Shown here piece by piece: positions 24,017 to 33,093 of a DNA stretch of 52,765 nucleotides; position 1 is the first letter of the stretch; the number at the start of each line of letters is the position of its first letter. The notes beneath the pieces were generated by a model. It saw only the letters and a list, made by a program, of their open reading frames with translations, made no database searches and was not told the DNA's origin. Source of the stretch: an uncultured Anaerolineaceae bacterium (GTDB lineage: Bacteria > Chloroflexota > Anaerolineae > Anaerolineales > Anaerolineaceae). The stretch covers positions 1 to 52,765 of the forward strand of contig CALIHP010000069.1 of the NCBI GenBank assembly GCA_938020565.1. Reading direction: 5' to 3'. Position numbers and translations under genes: made by a program.

Positions 24017-24854
24017 TCCGCCGCTGGACGGCGCGGAAGCGTCGAGCGGCTCGACCGGAGCACATTACAAATTTACAGTCTCGTATGATGGGACGCCTTT
24101 CAAAGGGTTCCAGCGGCAGGCAGTCGGCGTTCGGACGGTCCAGGGGGAGCTTGAGAAAGCGTTCCGCTCGGTTGGCTGGACGGGGACGGCGATCCGGGGC
24201 GCGGGACGGACCGACAGCGGCGTTCATGCCAGTGGGCAGATTATTTCTGCCCGGCTTCGTTGGCCCCATTCGCCCGCGGCGTTGGTCGCGGCGCTGAACG
24301 TCAGTCTCCCTCCAGAGATCGCGATTCAGGACGCGGAGCGGGTCCGACCCGATTTCGATCCCCGGCGCGACGCGGTTTCGCGAACGTACCGGTACCGGAT
24401 CCTGATTCATTCGATTCGTCAGCCGTTGGCGGAAAGAAGCGGATGGCGCCTGAGCGCGATCCCGGATTTCGAAAAGCTCCGGGAGTCCGGAGCTGTATTC
24501 CTCGGGACGCATGATTTCGCGGCATTCGGATCTGCGCCTGAAAAAGGCGGGAGCACGGTTCGCAGGATCTACCGCAGCCGCTGGACGCGTTCGGCGGAAG
24601 CGCCGGAAAGCCTGATGTTTTATGAGGTTGAGGCGAACGGGTTCCTGTACCGAATGGTCCGACGTCTGGTGTATTTGCAGGCAATGGCCGCACTGGGGCT
24701 TTTTCCGGTGGATTCGCTCCGGGAAGCGCTCGAAAGCCGGCGGCCGCTTCGGGCGGGATTAGCGCCGGCGGCGGGATTGACGCTGACGAACGTGAGTTAT
24801 CCGGCGCGGATTTATGATTGCGATGAGACTGTAAAACAGGCAGAGTTATTTTAG
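24003..24854 (+). CDS. truA: tRNA pseudouridine(38-40) synthase TruA
   Basis: A 283-residue TruA that isomerises uridines 38-40 in the tRNA anticodon stem. The catalytic aspartate lies in GRTDSGVHA (about residues 62-70); YDGTPFKGFQRQ and the later FLYRMVRRLVYLQ block are typical. Translation probably starts at TTG 24003, overlapping rplQ by 14 nt; the first 20 residues are not conserved, so a later start is possible. Placement in the ribosomal cluster is common in Gram-positive-like gene orders. Confidence 0.93.
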   Translation: MSESNPPLDGAEASSGSTGAHYKFTVSYDGTPFKGFQRQAVGVRTVQGELEKAFRSVGWTGTAIRGAGRTDSGVHASGQIISARLRWPHSPAALVAALNVSLPPEIAIQDAERVRPDFDPRRDAVSRTYRYRILIHSIRQPLAERSGWRLSAIPDFEKLRESGAVFLGTHDFAAFGSAPEKGGSTVRRIYRSRWTRSAEAPESLMFYEVEANGFLYRMVRRLVYLQAMAALGLFPVDSLREALESRRPLRAGLAPAAGLTLTNVSYPARIYDCDETVKQAELF

Positions 24855-24874
24855 TTAGATGGATGGAATGGAGA

Positions 24875-25306
24875 ATGACTGTGGAAAAGACCTACGTCAT
24901 TAAAGGTGAACCGCAAAATGATTGGCTGCTCGTTGACGCGAACGGCCAAGGCATTGGCAGACTCGCGACCCAGATTGCGAATTACCTTTTAGGGAAACAT
25001 AAGCCGACGTTTACGCCCGGCGTCATGATGGGCGATTTCGTCGTCGTCATTAACGCGGCGCATATTGCGGCTTCTCCCAAGAAGATGGTTACAAAAATGT
25101 ACTACCGGCACTCGGGTTATCCGGGCGGCTTGAAGGAAGCGTCGTTGAAATTCCTGCTGCGTACGCGGCCGGAACGCGTTATCCAGAGCGCGGTTTGGGG
25201 AATGCTCCCGCATAACCGCCATGGTCGCGCCTTGCTGCGCAGGCTTAAGATTTACGCTGAAAACGATCATCCGCACACCGCGCAGAATCCGACGAAGGTC
25301 AACTAA
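24875..25306 (+). CDS. rplM: 50S ribosomal protein L13
   Basis: A 143-residue L13, an early-assembly protein. Conserved WLLVDANGQGIGRLATQIAN, LLGKHKPTFTPG and GMLPHNRHGRALLRRLKIY are visible. The ATG at 24875 (MTVEKTYVIKGE) is preferred, with GGATGG about 8 nt upstream; an in-frame ATG at 24863 would add four residues. Co-transcribed with rpsI. Confidence 0.96.
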   Translation: MTVEKTYVIKGEPQNDWLLVDANGQGIGRLATQIANYLLGKHKPTFTPGVMMGDFVVVINAAHIAASPKKMVTKMYYRHSGYPGGLKEASLKFLLRTRPERVIQSAVWGMLPHNRHGRALLRRLKIYAENDHPHTAQNPTKVN

Positions 25307-25321
25307 GAGGAGCGAATCACG

Positions 25322-25717
25322 ATGGCAGGACAGTATTTTGAAGGCGTTGGTCGCCGAAAAGAGAGTATCGCCCGCGTCCGCGTCAGTACGGGCAGCGGCG
25401 TTTTCGTCGTCAACGAAAAGCAGATCGCGGCCTATTTCAACCGTCTGGGCGACGTAGAGTCGATTCTCCGCCCGTTCGCAGCGGTCGATAAGGATCAGGC
25501 GCTGTTTGACGTGACGGTTCATGTTAACGGCGGCGGCGTCACCGGGCAGACTGAGGCAGTCCGCCTCGGCCTTGCGCGGGCGCTGATCGAGATGGACGAG
25601 ACGTTGAAGCCGTCGCTGAGCCATGCCGGCTTGCTGACGCGCGATCCGCGAATTAAGGAACGGAAGAAGCCGGGCCTGAAGCGGGCCCGTAAGGCGCCGA
25701 CCTATACCAAACGTTAA
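25322..25717 (+). CDS. rpsI: 30S ribosomal protein S9
   Basis: A 131-residue S9 whose C-terminal tail contacts P-site tRNA. GVGRRKESIARVRVSTGSG near the start and KPGLKRARKAPTYTKR at the end are canonical, including the terminal Lys-Arg. Last gene of the ribosomal cluster. Confidence 0.97.
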   Translation: MAGQYFEGVGRRKESIARVRVSTGSGVFVVNEKQIAAYFNRLGDVESILRPFAAVDKDQALFDVTVHVNGGGVTGQTEAVRLGLARALIEMDETLKPSLSHAGLLTRDPRIKERKKPGLKRARKAPTYTKR

Positions 25718-25810
25718 TTTTTATTATTCCCGGTCTGGTTCCGGGGATCGGCGGAATGGCGTCCTGACTTCGTTTTACGGGTTATGGTTGACGCCAATGG
25801 ATCAAAAGCT

Positions 25811-25849
25811 GCGAGCGCTTTCTCTCTGGAGACGGCGCTCGCTTTTTTT
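25811..25849 (+). terminator. intrinsic terminator of the ribosomal cluster
   Basis: GCGAGCGC (25811-25818) pairs perfectly with GCGCTCGC (25835-25842), followed by seven Ts (25843-25849). It is about 94 nt after rpsI. The frames that run through it are not credible genes. Confidence 0.85.
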
Positions 25850-26109
25850 CCGGATAAAGGCGGCGCCCGCTCATTTCAAGGATTTATTTTACAATTTCCA
25901 CGCGAGGATAGGAAATGCTTCATTCTGGACTTTTGGTTTTTTCCGGAATTCCGCGGATATGGGACGGGATGCAACTGTTTCGCGGCGCTGGACGATTATG
26001 CGGGGGCTGACGGCGCATGATTAATCGCGCTCCGCCGTGCGGCCATGAAAAAGCTTGATAGACTTAATTCAGGCGGAGACAGACGATAAAAGAGGCCGAC
26101 GGAGGATCG
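25850..26109. other. intergenic region between rpsI terminator and methyltransferase
   Basis: About 260 bp without a convincing gene. A 31-codon ATG frame (25915-26010) behind an AGGATAGG stretch is the only candidate and has no recognisable similarity. A TACAAT near 25890 could be a -10 box. The last 15 nt hold the GGAGGA site of the methyltransferase gene. Confidence 0.4.
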
Positions 26110-26730
26110 ATGCGCGAACCGGAATGGGACGTTGATTACGCTGACAGCTATGAAAATTCGATTCGAAGGAACGTCCTTCGGGACCGTTTCCCGTACGCGG
26201 GTTATCTGGATTTATTAAAGTTTATTCAACGCGGCGTCGAACAGGCCCGCGGCGCGAGGGTTTTGGATCTGGGCGCGGGTACGGGGATTCTCGCGGAGCG
26301 TTTTTACAGCTCGGGTCATCCGGTTACGACGGTGGACCGGTCGCCGCGCATGGTCGAAATTGAAGGCGAACGGATGCGGCGCGGAAGGCAGATCTGCTAT
26401 GATCTGAAACTCGGGATGCCGCCGGAGCTGGCGGGAGAGCGGTTCGACGCGATCGTCTCGACGTACATGATTGCGGAATTTCGCGACGACGAGCTGATCC
26501 GGCTGATCAAGTCGCTGAAAGGTTATCTGGAACCGGGCGGGAGCGTTTATCTGGGCGGCGTCATGTTCCGGACGGCGGACGAGCGCGACGCCTGCCGCGC
26601 GGAGAATGGGAAAAAGTGGACCCCGGACGAGAATTATCTCGTTTTCGAGGAATTTGAAAAGAAGTCGGCGTTGGCGATGACGTTTCGCAGGATTTCGTAC
26701 TGCGCCGGGGTGATTATTTTATCTGATTAG
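26110..26730 (+). CDS. class I SAM-dependent methyltransferase
   Basis: A 206-residue Rossmann-fold methyltransferase. Motif I is VLDLGAGTGILAERF (about residues 50-64), the acidic ribose-binding end of strand 2 is TTVDRSPRMVEIE, and motif IV is FDAIVSTYMIAEF. There is no substrate-recognition extension, so the target (small molecule, protein or RNA) cannot be named. Preceded by GGAGGA. It is a single gene between the ribosomal terminator and mutL. Confidence 0.85.
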   Translation: MREPEWDVDYADSYENSIRRNVLRDRFPYAGYLDLLKFIQRGVEQARGARVLDLGAGTGILAERFYSSGHPVTTVDRSPRMVEIEGERMRRGRQICYDLKLGMPPELAGERFDAIVSTYMIAEFRDDELIRLIKSLKGYLEPGGSVYLGGVMFRTADERDACRAENGKKWTPDENYLVFEEFEKKSALAMTFRRISYCAGVIILSD

Positions 26731-26878
26731 CCCGTTTGCACCTGGCGGCCGGCCGATTCGGAGGAATTTTTCCGCTTGCCGCTTCCGGCTGCTGATCCGT
26801 GCAGCGCGGCTGATTGATTCGGAATGCGTTCCCGGTCGTTCCCGAAAAAATTCTTCGCGGTCCGTTCTGCTTGAGCGG

Positions 26879-26884
26879 TATAAT
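26879..26884 (+). promoter_or_regulatory. -10 box upstream of mutL
   Basis: TATAAT at 26879-26884 predicts a start near 26891 and a leader of about 20 nt carrying GAAGGG before the mutL ATG at 26910. No good -35 hexamer is found at 16-19 nt. Confidence 0.45.
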
Positions 26885-26909
26885 TATCGAGGAATGAAGG
26901 GAATTTTCC

Positions 26910-28721
26910 ATGACGATTCACGTTTTAGCCGACGACGTCATCTCTAAAATCGCCGCGGGTGAGGTGATTGAACGTCCGTCGTCGGTTGTTAAAGAATTGA
27001 TTGAAAACGCGATCGACGCGGCCGCGTCGGAGATCCGGATTCGGGTTGATGGCGCGGGAAAACGACTGATCGAGATCGGCGACGACGGCTGTGGAATTGC
27101 CAGCGAGGAGCTCCGCTTCGCGGTCACACGGCACGCGACGAGCAAGCTTCGTGTCGCGGACGATTTATTCCGCTTGGGAACGCTCGGGTTCCGCGGCGAG
27201 GCGCTCGCTTCCGCGGCGTCGGTATCCAGGCTGACGATCGTTTCCAGAACGGCGTCCGAGTCGGTTGGGAGCCGGATCCAGGTTGACGGCGCCAGACTTG
27301 TTTCGCAGCAGCCGGCCGCGGCGACGCGGGGAACGACGGTTCGCGTTGAGGATTTATTTTATAACGTTCCCGCCCGGCTTAAATTTCTTAAGAGCGATCG
27401 GACCGAGCTCAGCCAGATTTCAACGCTGATTACCCGCTACGCGCTCGCCTATCCCGCGATTCGCTGGGAGCTGACCGTTGAAGGCAGGACGCAGCTCCAA
27501 ACGGCGGGAAACGGCGAAACGCGAGAGATTCTGAGCGTGATCTATGATTTGGATATCGCAAAGCGGCTGATTGAGATTGAGGAGGAACGGGACGGTATCG
27601 CCGTTTCAGGCTATATCAGCCCGATTGCGCTGACGAGGTCGAATCGTCGGGAAATCAACTTTTTCGTTAATGGCCGCTGGATTCAGGATCAGCAGCTGGT
27701 CGCGGCGGTTAATCGCGCTTATCAGTCGCTGATTATGGTTGGGCGTTATCCGATTACGATTCTTTTTTTAAAGCTCAGTCCGGAGGAGGTCGACGTCAAC
27801 GTCCATCCGTCCAAGGCGGAGGTTCGCTTCCGGTCCGCGGAGACGGTCTTCAGCGCGGTCCATCACGCGGTTCGCAGGGGCCTCCAGCTTCAGGCGCCGA
27901 TCCCGGAGGCACGTCCGACATTGGGATGGACAGCGGCGCAGCAGCTGGCGCCGTTCGACGCTTCCGCCTGGGACGCGCCGGAACGTCCAGCCTGGCGGGA
28001 GGGGTATTCTGAGCCTGCGTCCAACGCGGAGCCGGCGATCGCGGTTCAGCCGCCCTCCATGCCGGAAGGCGGCGTTCCGCCCGTTTCGTACGAGGCCCCA
28101 TCGTTTATCCCGCCGCATACGGATCGGTCGGGCGCGGTTTTTCCGCTGCTGCGCTGGATTGGGCAAATCGGCAATACGTATGTCTTAGCCGAGGGGCCGG
28201 ACGGTTTATACTTAATCGATCAGCATGCAGCGCACGAACGGATTCTGTTCGAAAAATGCATGCGCCGGCCGGAAGCGGAGCTGATATCAATTCCGCTTCT
28301 GGAACCGGCGATCGTTCGCCTCCAGCCGCATGAAGTCGCCCTGCTGGAGGAACACCGCGGAATTTTGACGTCCCTCGGGTTTGAAATTGAAGCTTTCGGA
28401 CCGACGGATTTCCGCGTTTATGCTATTCCGGAGATCTTTTCAAAGGGGAATCCTGCGGCGGCGGTTCGCTCGCTGGTAGAGGATTTCGAGGAGGACGAGG
28501 CGCCGCTGATGAACGCTGTCGCCGATCGGATCGCCGCCCGCGTCTGTAAGCGAATGGCTGTGAAGGCGGGACAGCCGTTATCGGAAGCGGAACAGAAGCA
28601 GCTCATTCGCGAATTGGAGGACTGCGAATCGCCGCGGACCTGTCCGCATGGCAGGCCAACTATGATTCACCTGCGTTTTCAGAACCTGGAACAGCAATTT
28701 GGCAGGAAAGGCAAGCTTTAA
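26910..28721 (+). CDS. mutL: DNA mismatch repair protein MutL with endonuclease motif
   Basis: A 603-residue MutL. The N-terminal GHKL ATPase has KIAAGEVIERPSSVVKELIE, DDGCGI, RHATSKL and GTLGFRGEALAS; a Pro/Ala-rich linker spans about residues 330-410. The C-terminal domain contains the metal-binding endonuclease motif DQHAAHERILFE (about residue 436) and CPHGRP (about residue 578), so this is the nicking form used by bacteria without MutH. mutS is not in this window. degV follows after 30 nt. Confidence 0.96.
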   Translation: MTIHVLADDVISKIAAGEVIERPSSVVKELIENAIDAAASEIRIRVDGAGKRLIEIGDDGCGIASEELRFAVTRHATSKLRVADDLFRLGTLGFRGEALASAASVSRLTIVSRTASESVGSRIQVDGARLVSQQPAAATRGTTVRVEDLFYNVPARLKFLKSDRTELSQISTLITRYALAYPAIRWELTVEGRTQLQTAGNGETREILSVIYDLDIAKRLIEIEEERDGIAVSGYISPIALTRSNRREINFFVNGRWIQDQQLVAAVNRAYQSLIMVGRYPITILFLKLSPEEVDVNVHPSKAEVRFRSAETVFSAVHHAVRRGLQLQAPIPEARPTLGWTAAQQLAPFDASAWDAPERPAWREGYSEPASNAEPAIAVQPPSMPEGGVPPVSYEAPSFIPPHTDRSGAVFPLLRWIGQIGNTYVLAEGPDGLYLIDQHAAHERILFEKCMRRPEAELISIPLLEPAIVRLQPHEVALLEEHRGILTSLGFEIEAFGPTDFRVYAIPEIFSKGNPAAAVRSLVEDFEEDEAPLMNAVADRIAARVCKRMAVKAGQPLSEAEQKQLIRELEDCESPRTCPHGRPTMIHLRFQNLEQQFGRKGKL

Positions 28722-28751
28722 AAAGCTTGAGAAAGAACAGGGGGTGTACAG

Positions 28752-29621
28752 ATGATTGAAATTGTTACGGATTCGGGATGCGATCTGCATGAAAGGCAGC
28801 TTGCGGGCCTGCCGGTGACTGTCGTCCCGCTGAACGTCTCGATTGGGGACGAATCGTTCGGTAAGGATAACCCGATTTCGCCCGCGGAATTTTACCGGCG
28901 GCTCAGCGAAACGTTTCAGTTCCCGAAGACGTCGCAGGCCGCGATCGGCGATTTTGTCGAAGCGTATCGCGCGATTGCGGCGCGGGGGTCGGAGATTTTG
29001 TCGATTCATATCGCCGGAGCGCTGAGCGGGACGATCCGGGCGGCGCGCGCCGCCGCGGCGCTCGTTCCCGAGGCGAAGGTGACTTTTTTTGATTCAAAGA
29101 CGCTGACCTCCGGGTTAGGCTGGCAGGTTCAGGCTGCGGGACAGGCGATTCTCAGGAACTGGGGGATAGATCAGATCCTTTCGCGGCTGGAGCTGATCCG
29201 CGATCAGGTCGACGGCCAATTCACGCTCAAGGAGCTTCGCTACCTGATCGCCGGCGGGAGGATCAGTCATATCAAAGGAATCCTGGCGCAGGTCCTCAAT
29301 ATCAAGCCGATCATCCTGGTCAACCATGAAGACGGGCATTACGAAGACGGGGGCAAGGCGATTTCGTTTCAGCGCGCCCTTGATCAGATTGTCAGATTAA
29401 AGGAAAAGAAATTCGGATCCGTTCCGCTTCGGGCACAGGTCGTCCATGGCCAATGCCCGGAGGGTGTCGCTTACCTGATCGAAGCGCTGAAGAAAAAGCT
29501 GAATGTCGTTTGCGAAGAGACGCTTCCGGTTTCGCCCGTTCTCGGGGCGCATACCGGCCCGTCGCTTGTCGGACTGATCATCGGTCCGCTTTCGCTGTTT
29601 AAGGAGCTGATTCCGGCGTGA
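28752..29621 (+). CDS. DegV family fatty-acid-binding protein (FakB-like)
   Basis: A 289-residue DegV protein. Family signatures are IVTDSGCDL at the start, TSQAAIGDF, HIAGALSGTIRAA and the AGGRIS segment. DegV/FakB proteins hold a fatty acid while FakA phosphorylates it, feeding exogenous fatty acids into phospholipids. A FakA candidate is encoded at 46673-48319 in this window, which supports the role. It lies between mutL and tilS and overlaps the latter by 4 nt. Confidence 0.92.
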   Translation: MIEIVTDSGCDLHERQLAGLPVTVVPLNVSIGDESFGKDNPISPAEFYRRLSETFQFPKTSQAAIGDFVEAYRAIAARGSEILSIHIAGALSGTIRAARAAAALVPEAKVTFFDSKTLTSGLGWQVQAAGQAILRNWGIDQILSRLELIRDQVDGQFTLKELRYLIAGGRISHIKGILAQVLNIKPIILVNHEDGHYEDGGKAISFQRALDQIVRLKEKKFGSVPLRAQVVHGQCPEGVAYLIEALKKKLNVVCEETLPVSPVLGAHTGPSLVGLIIGPLSLFKELIPA

Positions 29622-31141
29622 GTTCGCGGGATTGGGCTTTACCGGCGTTTGCGCCGTCCGCGGGGGAAACGCTGATCGGACTGGAGGCGCTGAAAACGCG
29701 GATGGGCGTCGCTCCGCCGGATCGGATCGTGGTTGGGACGAGCGGCGGCGCCGACAGCCTGACGCTGCTGTTGACGCTGCGAACGTTGGGCTTCGACGTG
29801 ATCGCCGCGCATCTGGATCATCAGATTCGCGCGGAATCGGCCGCGGACGCTGATTTCGTTCATGCGTTGTGCTCGCGGCAGGGAATTGCGTTTACGCTCG
29901 GGACGGAAAACGTCCCAGCCGAGGCGCGGCGGACAGGCCGTTCGATCGAGGATATCGGGCGGCGGCTCCGCTACCGTTTTCTTTTCGACGTCGCCGGACG
30001 GGAGCGCGCGGCCGCGGTTGCCGTCGGCCATCATGCCGACGATCGGGCGGAAACCGTCCTGGCGCAGCTCATCCGCGGGTCCGGCCTGGACGGATTGTGC
30101 GCTATGGCGGAATGGAGCTGTCCGACGGAATGGTCTGCGTCGATCCCGCTGATCCGTCCGCTGTTGACGCTGCGCAGGGCGGAAATCGAAGCCTGGCTCG
30201 CGGCGCGGAAAATTTCCGCGGTCGTCGATCGGACCAATTCTGACCCTGCGTACACGCGCAGCCGTATCCGCTGGGAGCTCCTGCCGTCGCTCCAGGCTTC
30301 GTTTAATCCGAATATCGTCGAAACGCTGAATCGCTGTGCGTCGGCGCTGGGGCCGGATCGGGATTACCTGAATCAGGCCGCGGAGCGGGCGTTCGCGCGG
30401 ATCGTCCGTTTTGAAACGGCGAATACTGTCGTTTTGGATCGGGAGAAGTTCCGGGCGGAGATGGGCGCGATTCAGGCGCGTCTGATCCGGCGGATGGCGA
30501 AGCTGTTGGGCGGGTTTGAGGACGGCCTGACGCAGCCGCTGATCCTTCGCGCGGTGCGGTTCGCGGATATAAAAGAACCGTCGGGCGGAGTTCGCCGGGA
30601 GGACTGGGCCGGGGGAAAGACGCTTTTCCTCCGTGGCAATGCGTTCGGAATTGCTGAAGCCGCGGTTCCGACGGCGGAACTGCCGATCTGGGACTGGGCG
30701 GCGATGACCGAAGCTGAATCTGTGACCGTTGAGGCTGGAGGCGAAGTGGCGGTCGGGAATTTCCGGCTGCGCTTCGAGCGGCGGGAGGTCGAGGGCGGAT
30801 CGGAGATCGCGGCGCTGATCGAGGAAATGAAACGCGATCCGGAAACCGTCTGTCTTGACGCCGGCCGGATTCAGGGGACGCTTCGCGTTCGTCCGCGGAC
30901 GAGCCGGGCGGAGCGTTTCGTTCCGTTTGGGATGAACGGGACAGAGGTTCTTTTGGAAAAGTTCCTGCTGAACCGGAAGGTTCCGGCAATCTTTCGGGAC
31001 GGCTATCCGCTTGTCAGCGACGACGAAGGGGTTCTCTGGGTCGTCGGGCTGCGCGCGGCGGAACGGGCGTCGCTCACGGCCGATTCGCGTCGGGTTCTTC
31101 GGATTCGGCGGCTTAGCCCTGGTTCAGGCGGATCCGCATGA
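29618..31141 (+). CDS. tilS: tRNA(Ile)-lysidine synthase
   Basis: A 507-residue TilS that converts C34 of the minor tRNA-Ile to lysidine using ATP. The PP-loop motif GTSGGADSLTLL is near residues 40-51, with HLDHQIR and the HHADDRAETVL segment after it. The C-terminal TilS domain is recognisable from LRVRPRTSRAERFVPFG to WVVGLRAAERA. GTG start overlaps the degV stop (GTGA). The 3' end overlaps the convergent GNAT gene by 29 bp. Confidence 0.94.
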   Translation: MSSRDWALPAFAPSAGETLIGLEALKTRMGVAPPDRIVVGTSGGADSLTLLLTLRTLGFDVIAAHLDHQIRAESAADADFVHALCSRQGIAFTLGTENVPAEARRTGRSIEDIGRRLRYRFLFDVAGRERAAAVAVGHHADDRAETVLAQLIRGSGLDGLCAMAEWSCPTEWSASIPLIRPLLTLRRAEIEAWLAARKISAVVDRTNSDPAYTRSRIRWELLPSLQASFNPNIVETLNRCASALGPDRDYLNQAAERAFARIVRFETANTVVLDREKFRAEMGAIQARLIRRMAKLLGGFEDGLTQPLILRAVRFADIKEPSGGVRREDWAGGKTLFLRGNAFGIAEAAVPTAELPIWDWAAMTEAESVTVEAGGEVAVGNFRLRFERREVEGGSEIAALIEEMKRDPETVCLDAGRIQGTLRVRPRTSRAERFVPFGMNGTEVLLEKFLLNRKVPAIFRDGYPLVSDDEGVLWVVGLRAAERASLTADSRRVLRIRRLSPGSGGSA

Positions 31142-31616
31142 TCCATTCTTCGTCGGTTTCGCAGATCGGTTCAAAGCCAGCTTTCCGGTACAGCCGCAGC
31201 GCCGGACGGTTTTCTTTCTGAACGGATAACGACGCATGGCGGAAGCCAGCGGATTTTATTTCGTTCGTCAGCGCGCGCAGCAGCCGCGTTCCAACCCCTT
31301 TCCCGCGCCATGATTCTTTCAGAGAGATTGCAACGGACGGCGTCGCGTCGTCGATATAACCGAAATCCCGAATGAGCCGCGCCCAGGCCATGCCGACGAT
31401 TTCGCCGTTGGATTCCGCGACGAAGCCATGATCGCCGGGGCGCGTTCCGAAATCGCGGATATAGATCGCAAGTTCGGGAAGGCTTGTGACCGTTCGCGGT
31501 GGCGGTACTGCGCCGGGCGGGAGAAAGATCGCCAGATAAAGGAATTCGTCCATGCGGGTGAACTCGGACGGACGAAGTTGGCGGATTCTTGGGCTGTTTT
31601 CTGGCTTTGGGGCCAT
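31113..31616 (-). CDS. GNAT family N-acetyltransferase
   Basis: A 167-residue acetyltransferase. The acetyl-CoA-binding motif A is VAISLKESWRGKGVGTRLLR (about residues 95-114), followed by ASLSVQKENRPALRLYRKAGFEPI, the typical motif B. The acceptor is unknown. It lies 40 nt downstream of the recombinase-like gene on the same strand, so the two may form an operon, and it overlaps tilS tail to tail. Confidence 0.88.
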   Translation of the reverse strand: MAPKPENSPRIRQLRPSEFTRMDEFLYLAIFLPPGAVPPPRTVTSLPELAIYIRDFGTRPGDHGFVAESNGEIVGMAWARLIRDFGYIDDATPSVAISLKESWRGKGVGTRLLRALTNEIKSAGFRHASLSVQKENRPALRLYRKAGFEPICETDEEWIMRIRLNQG

Positions 31617-31656
31617 TCAGCGCTTCTCAGGCCGGCCGCCGGCCGAAAAACTTCCG

Positions 31657-32628
31657 TTATTGGAGGTTTTCCACCGGGTCTTCGATATTGCTTTCTTCAT
31701 TCGTTTCTTCGGAAGCCGGAGCTATCCCGGCGTAGATCGGCTTCAGCTTATGGAGCTTCTGCGATATTTCGCGCCATTGAACCTTGGAGACGCCCAGTTT
31801 ATTGCGGATCGATTCTTCGTCGATATTGATATACAGGTCGTGAACGGCGCTCGTCCAACGGCACATATTAAAGGACAGGCTTTTTTTCAAACCTGCCGCT
31901 TCCCCGATATCGCGCAGCAGGTATTCGAGCCGGCGGGCGGAATATGGAAAGATCCGGTCGGTCGGCTTTTCCTGATCCAGGAGTTCGTTATAAACCGGGA
32001 TCCAATCGATCGGCAGGTCGATCTTTCGCTCCTTGAAGCGCTGTTCGCCGCGATCGTAGCGGACGTAGAGAACCGGGTGGTCCGGATCGTCAACGTCGAT
32101 ATGGTTCGGGGCGATCGCGAGCGTTTCGTTTTTCTTGATCGCGGTCGCGAGGAGAAGCTGGACCAGCGCCATCGGACGCGCGTCGCTTTTTTCCTGGAGC
32201 CGGAAGCTGTTCGCGGCTTCGAGGACGAGCGGGAATTCGTCGACCGTCAGGATTTCGGGAAGCGGCGCGTAGACCGTGACCTGAAGGACCGATTCGGCCG
32301 GGTCGATATCGATGATCCCGAAGGTTTTCAGCCAGCGGAAAAACGACTTAAACGACGTCACGCGACGTGAATATGTCTTCGGCGAACACGGGACGTCACG
32401 CTTATGCTCCATCCAATGCAGAAAGTCGTTCAGATCAGCGGTCGTAATCGAGCCGATGGTTCGATCCGGACGCAGCTTCGACGAAAGCAGCTGCACATCG
32501 CTGATGAAAGCCTTGATTGTATTGACAGTTCGGCCTTCATTTGCCAGATAAATTTCCCAGGCATGGATCGCAGCAGGAAAGGTCGTTTCACTGCTGATAA
32601 ATTCACTGATGGCTGATTCGTGTTCCAT
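31657..32628 (-). CDS. tyrosine-recombinase-fold protein with degenerate active site
   Basis: A 323-residue protein with an N-terminal SAM-like core-binding domain (residues about 15-110) and a C-terminal domain laid out like XerC/XerD. The catalytic set is mostly lost: the first Arg is Lys (LLLATAIKKNETL), HxxR is NMCR, the LGH histidine is Val (LGVS), and the nucleophilic Tyr position falls on Ser (WREIS). Only the second Arg is clearly kept. It may bind DNA without strand exchange, or be decaying. No attachment sites or mobile genes are adjacent. Alignment was done by eye. Confidence 0.75.
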   Translation of the reverse strand: MEHESAISEFISSETTFPAAIHAWEIYLANEGRTVNTIKAFISDVQLLSSKLRPDRTIGSITTADLNDFLHWMEHKRDVPCSPKTYSRRVTSFKSFFRWLKTFGIIDIDPAESVLQVTVYAPLPEILTVDEFPLVLEAANSFRLQEKSDARPMALVQLLLATAIKKNETLAIAPNHIDVDDPDHPVLYVRYDRGEQRFKERKIDLPIDWIPVYNELLDQEKPTDRIFPYSARRLEYLLRDIGEAAGLKKSLSFNMCRWTSAVHDLYINIDEESIRNKLGVSKVQWREISQKLHKLKPIYAGIAPASEETNEESNIEDPVENLQ

Positions 32629-32720
32629 AGATTTTCAATAATAATCCTGTTTTCCTTAATTCGCAATCTCACGGACCTCAAGAATCTGCCCTCTGAACAA
32701 TAGGTTATGCGAATATGATG

Positions 32721-32726
32721 ATTATA
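32721..32726 (-). promoter_or_regulatory. extended -10 promoter of the recombinase-like gene
   Basis: On the minus strand TGCTATAAT gives an extended -10 element; a TTGCAG lies 19 nt further upstream. Predicted start is near 32714, leaving a leader of about 85 nt. An ATTAT/ATAAT inverted repeat overlaps the box. Confidence 0.55.
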
Positions 32727-32760
32727 GCATAATTTAAGGCTGAGCCTGCAAGCGAAAAAA

Positions 32761-33093
32761 TCAGCTGGTAAACACGAGCTGAACGAGAATCATGTACACG
32801 ATCAGGCCGCCGCCGATCGTCAGGATCATCTTCCGCGTCAGTTTATAAATCAGGACGAGAACCGCGCTCGCGATCCCCTCGGGGAGCCCGTAGGGGGGCG
32901 CGAACGGCCGAATGTCCTTGAAGCAGTAAACGATCAGCATTCCGATCATGGCAAACGGCAGGACGCGTTCAAGGTAGTCGACGGTCTCCGGAATTTTCCG
33001 GCCTTCAGGAAAGATCAGGAATGGCAGGAAACGTGTTGCGAACGTTGTCGCCGCGATAATGATCACGGTCAGGAGGATCTGCTGGGTCGTCAT
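32761..33093 (-). CDS. azlD: AzlD family branched-chain amino acid transport subunit
   Basis: A 110-residue membrane protein with four hydrophobic segments and the AzlD hallmarks TTFATRFLPFLIF and LERVLPFAMIGMLIVYCFKD. With AzlC it forms an exporter for branched-chain or related amino acids. The ATG at 33093 follows GGAGG and overlaps the azlC stop (ATGA); a longer upstream reading would have an unrelated Arg-rich N-terminus lying inside azlC. Confidence 0.93.
   Translation of the reverse strand: MTTQQILLTVIIIAATTFATRFLPFLIFPEGRKIPETVDYLERVLPFAMIGMLIVYCFKDIRPFAPPYGLPEGIASAVLVLIYKLTRKMILTIGGGLIVYMILVQLVFTS

Noticed and set aside
25727..25760. CCCGG/CCGGG hairpin directly after rpsI as the cluster terminator
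   Set aside because: The stem is only 5 bp and not followed by Ts; the stronger terminator lies at 25811-25849.
25784..26020. Two overlapping 78-codon frames after rpsI
   Set aside because: Both run through the intrinsic terminator, lack ribosome-binding sites and have no protein-like conservation pattern. The internal 31-codon frame at 25915 is also too weak to call.
31657..32628. Prophage or integrated element marked by the recombinase-like gene
   Set aside because: No other phage or plasmid genes, no tRNA and no flanking direct repeats were found nearby; neighbours are ordinary chromosomal genes.
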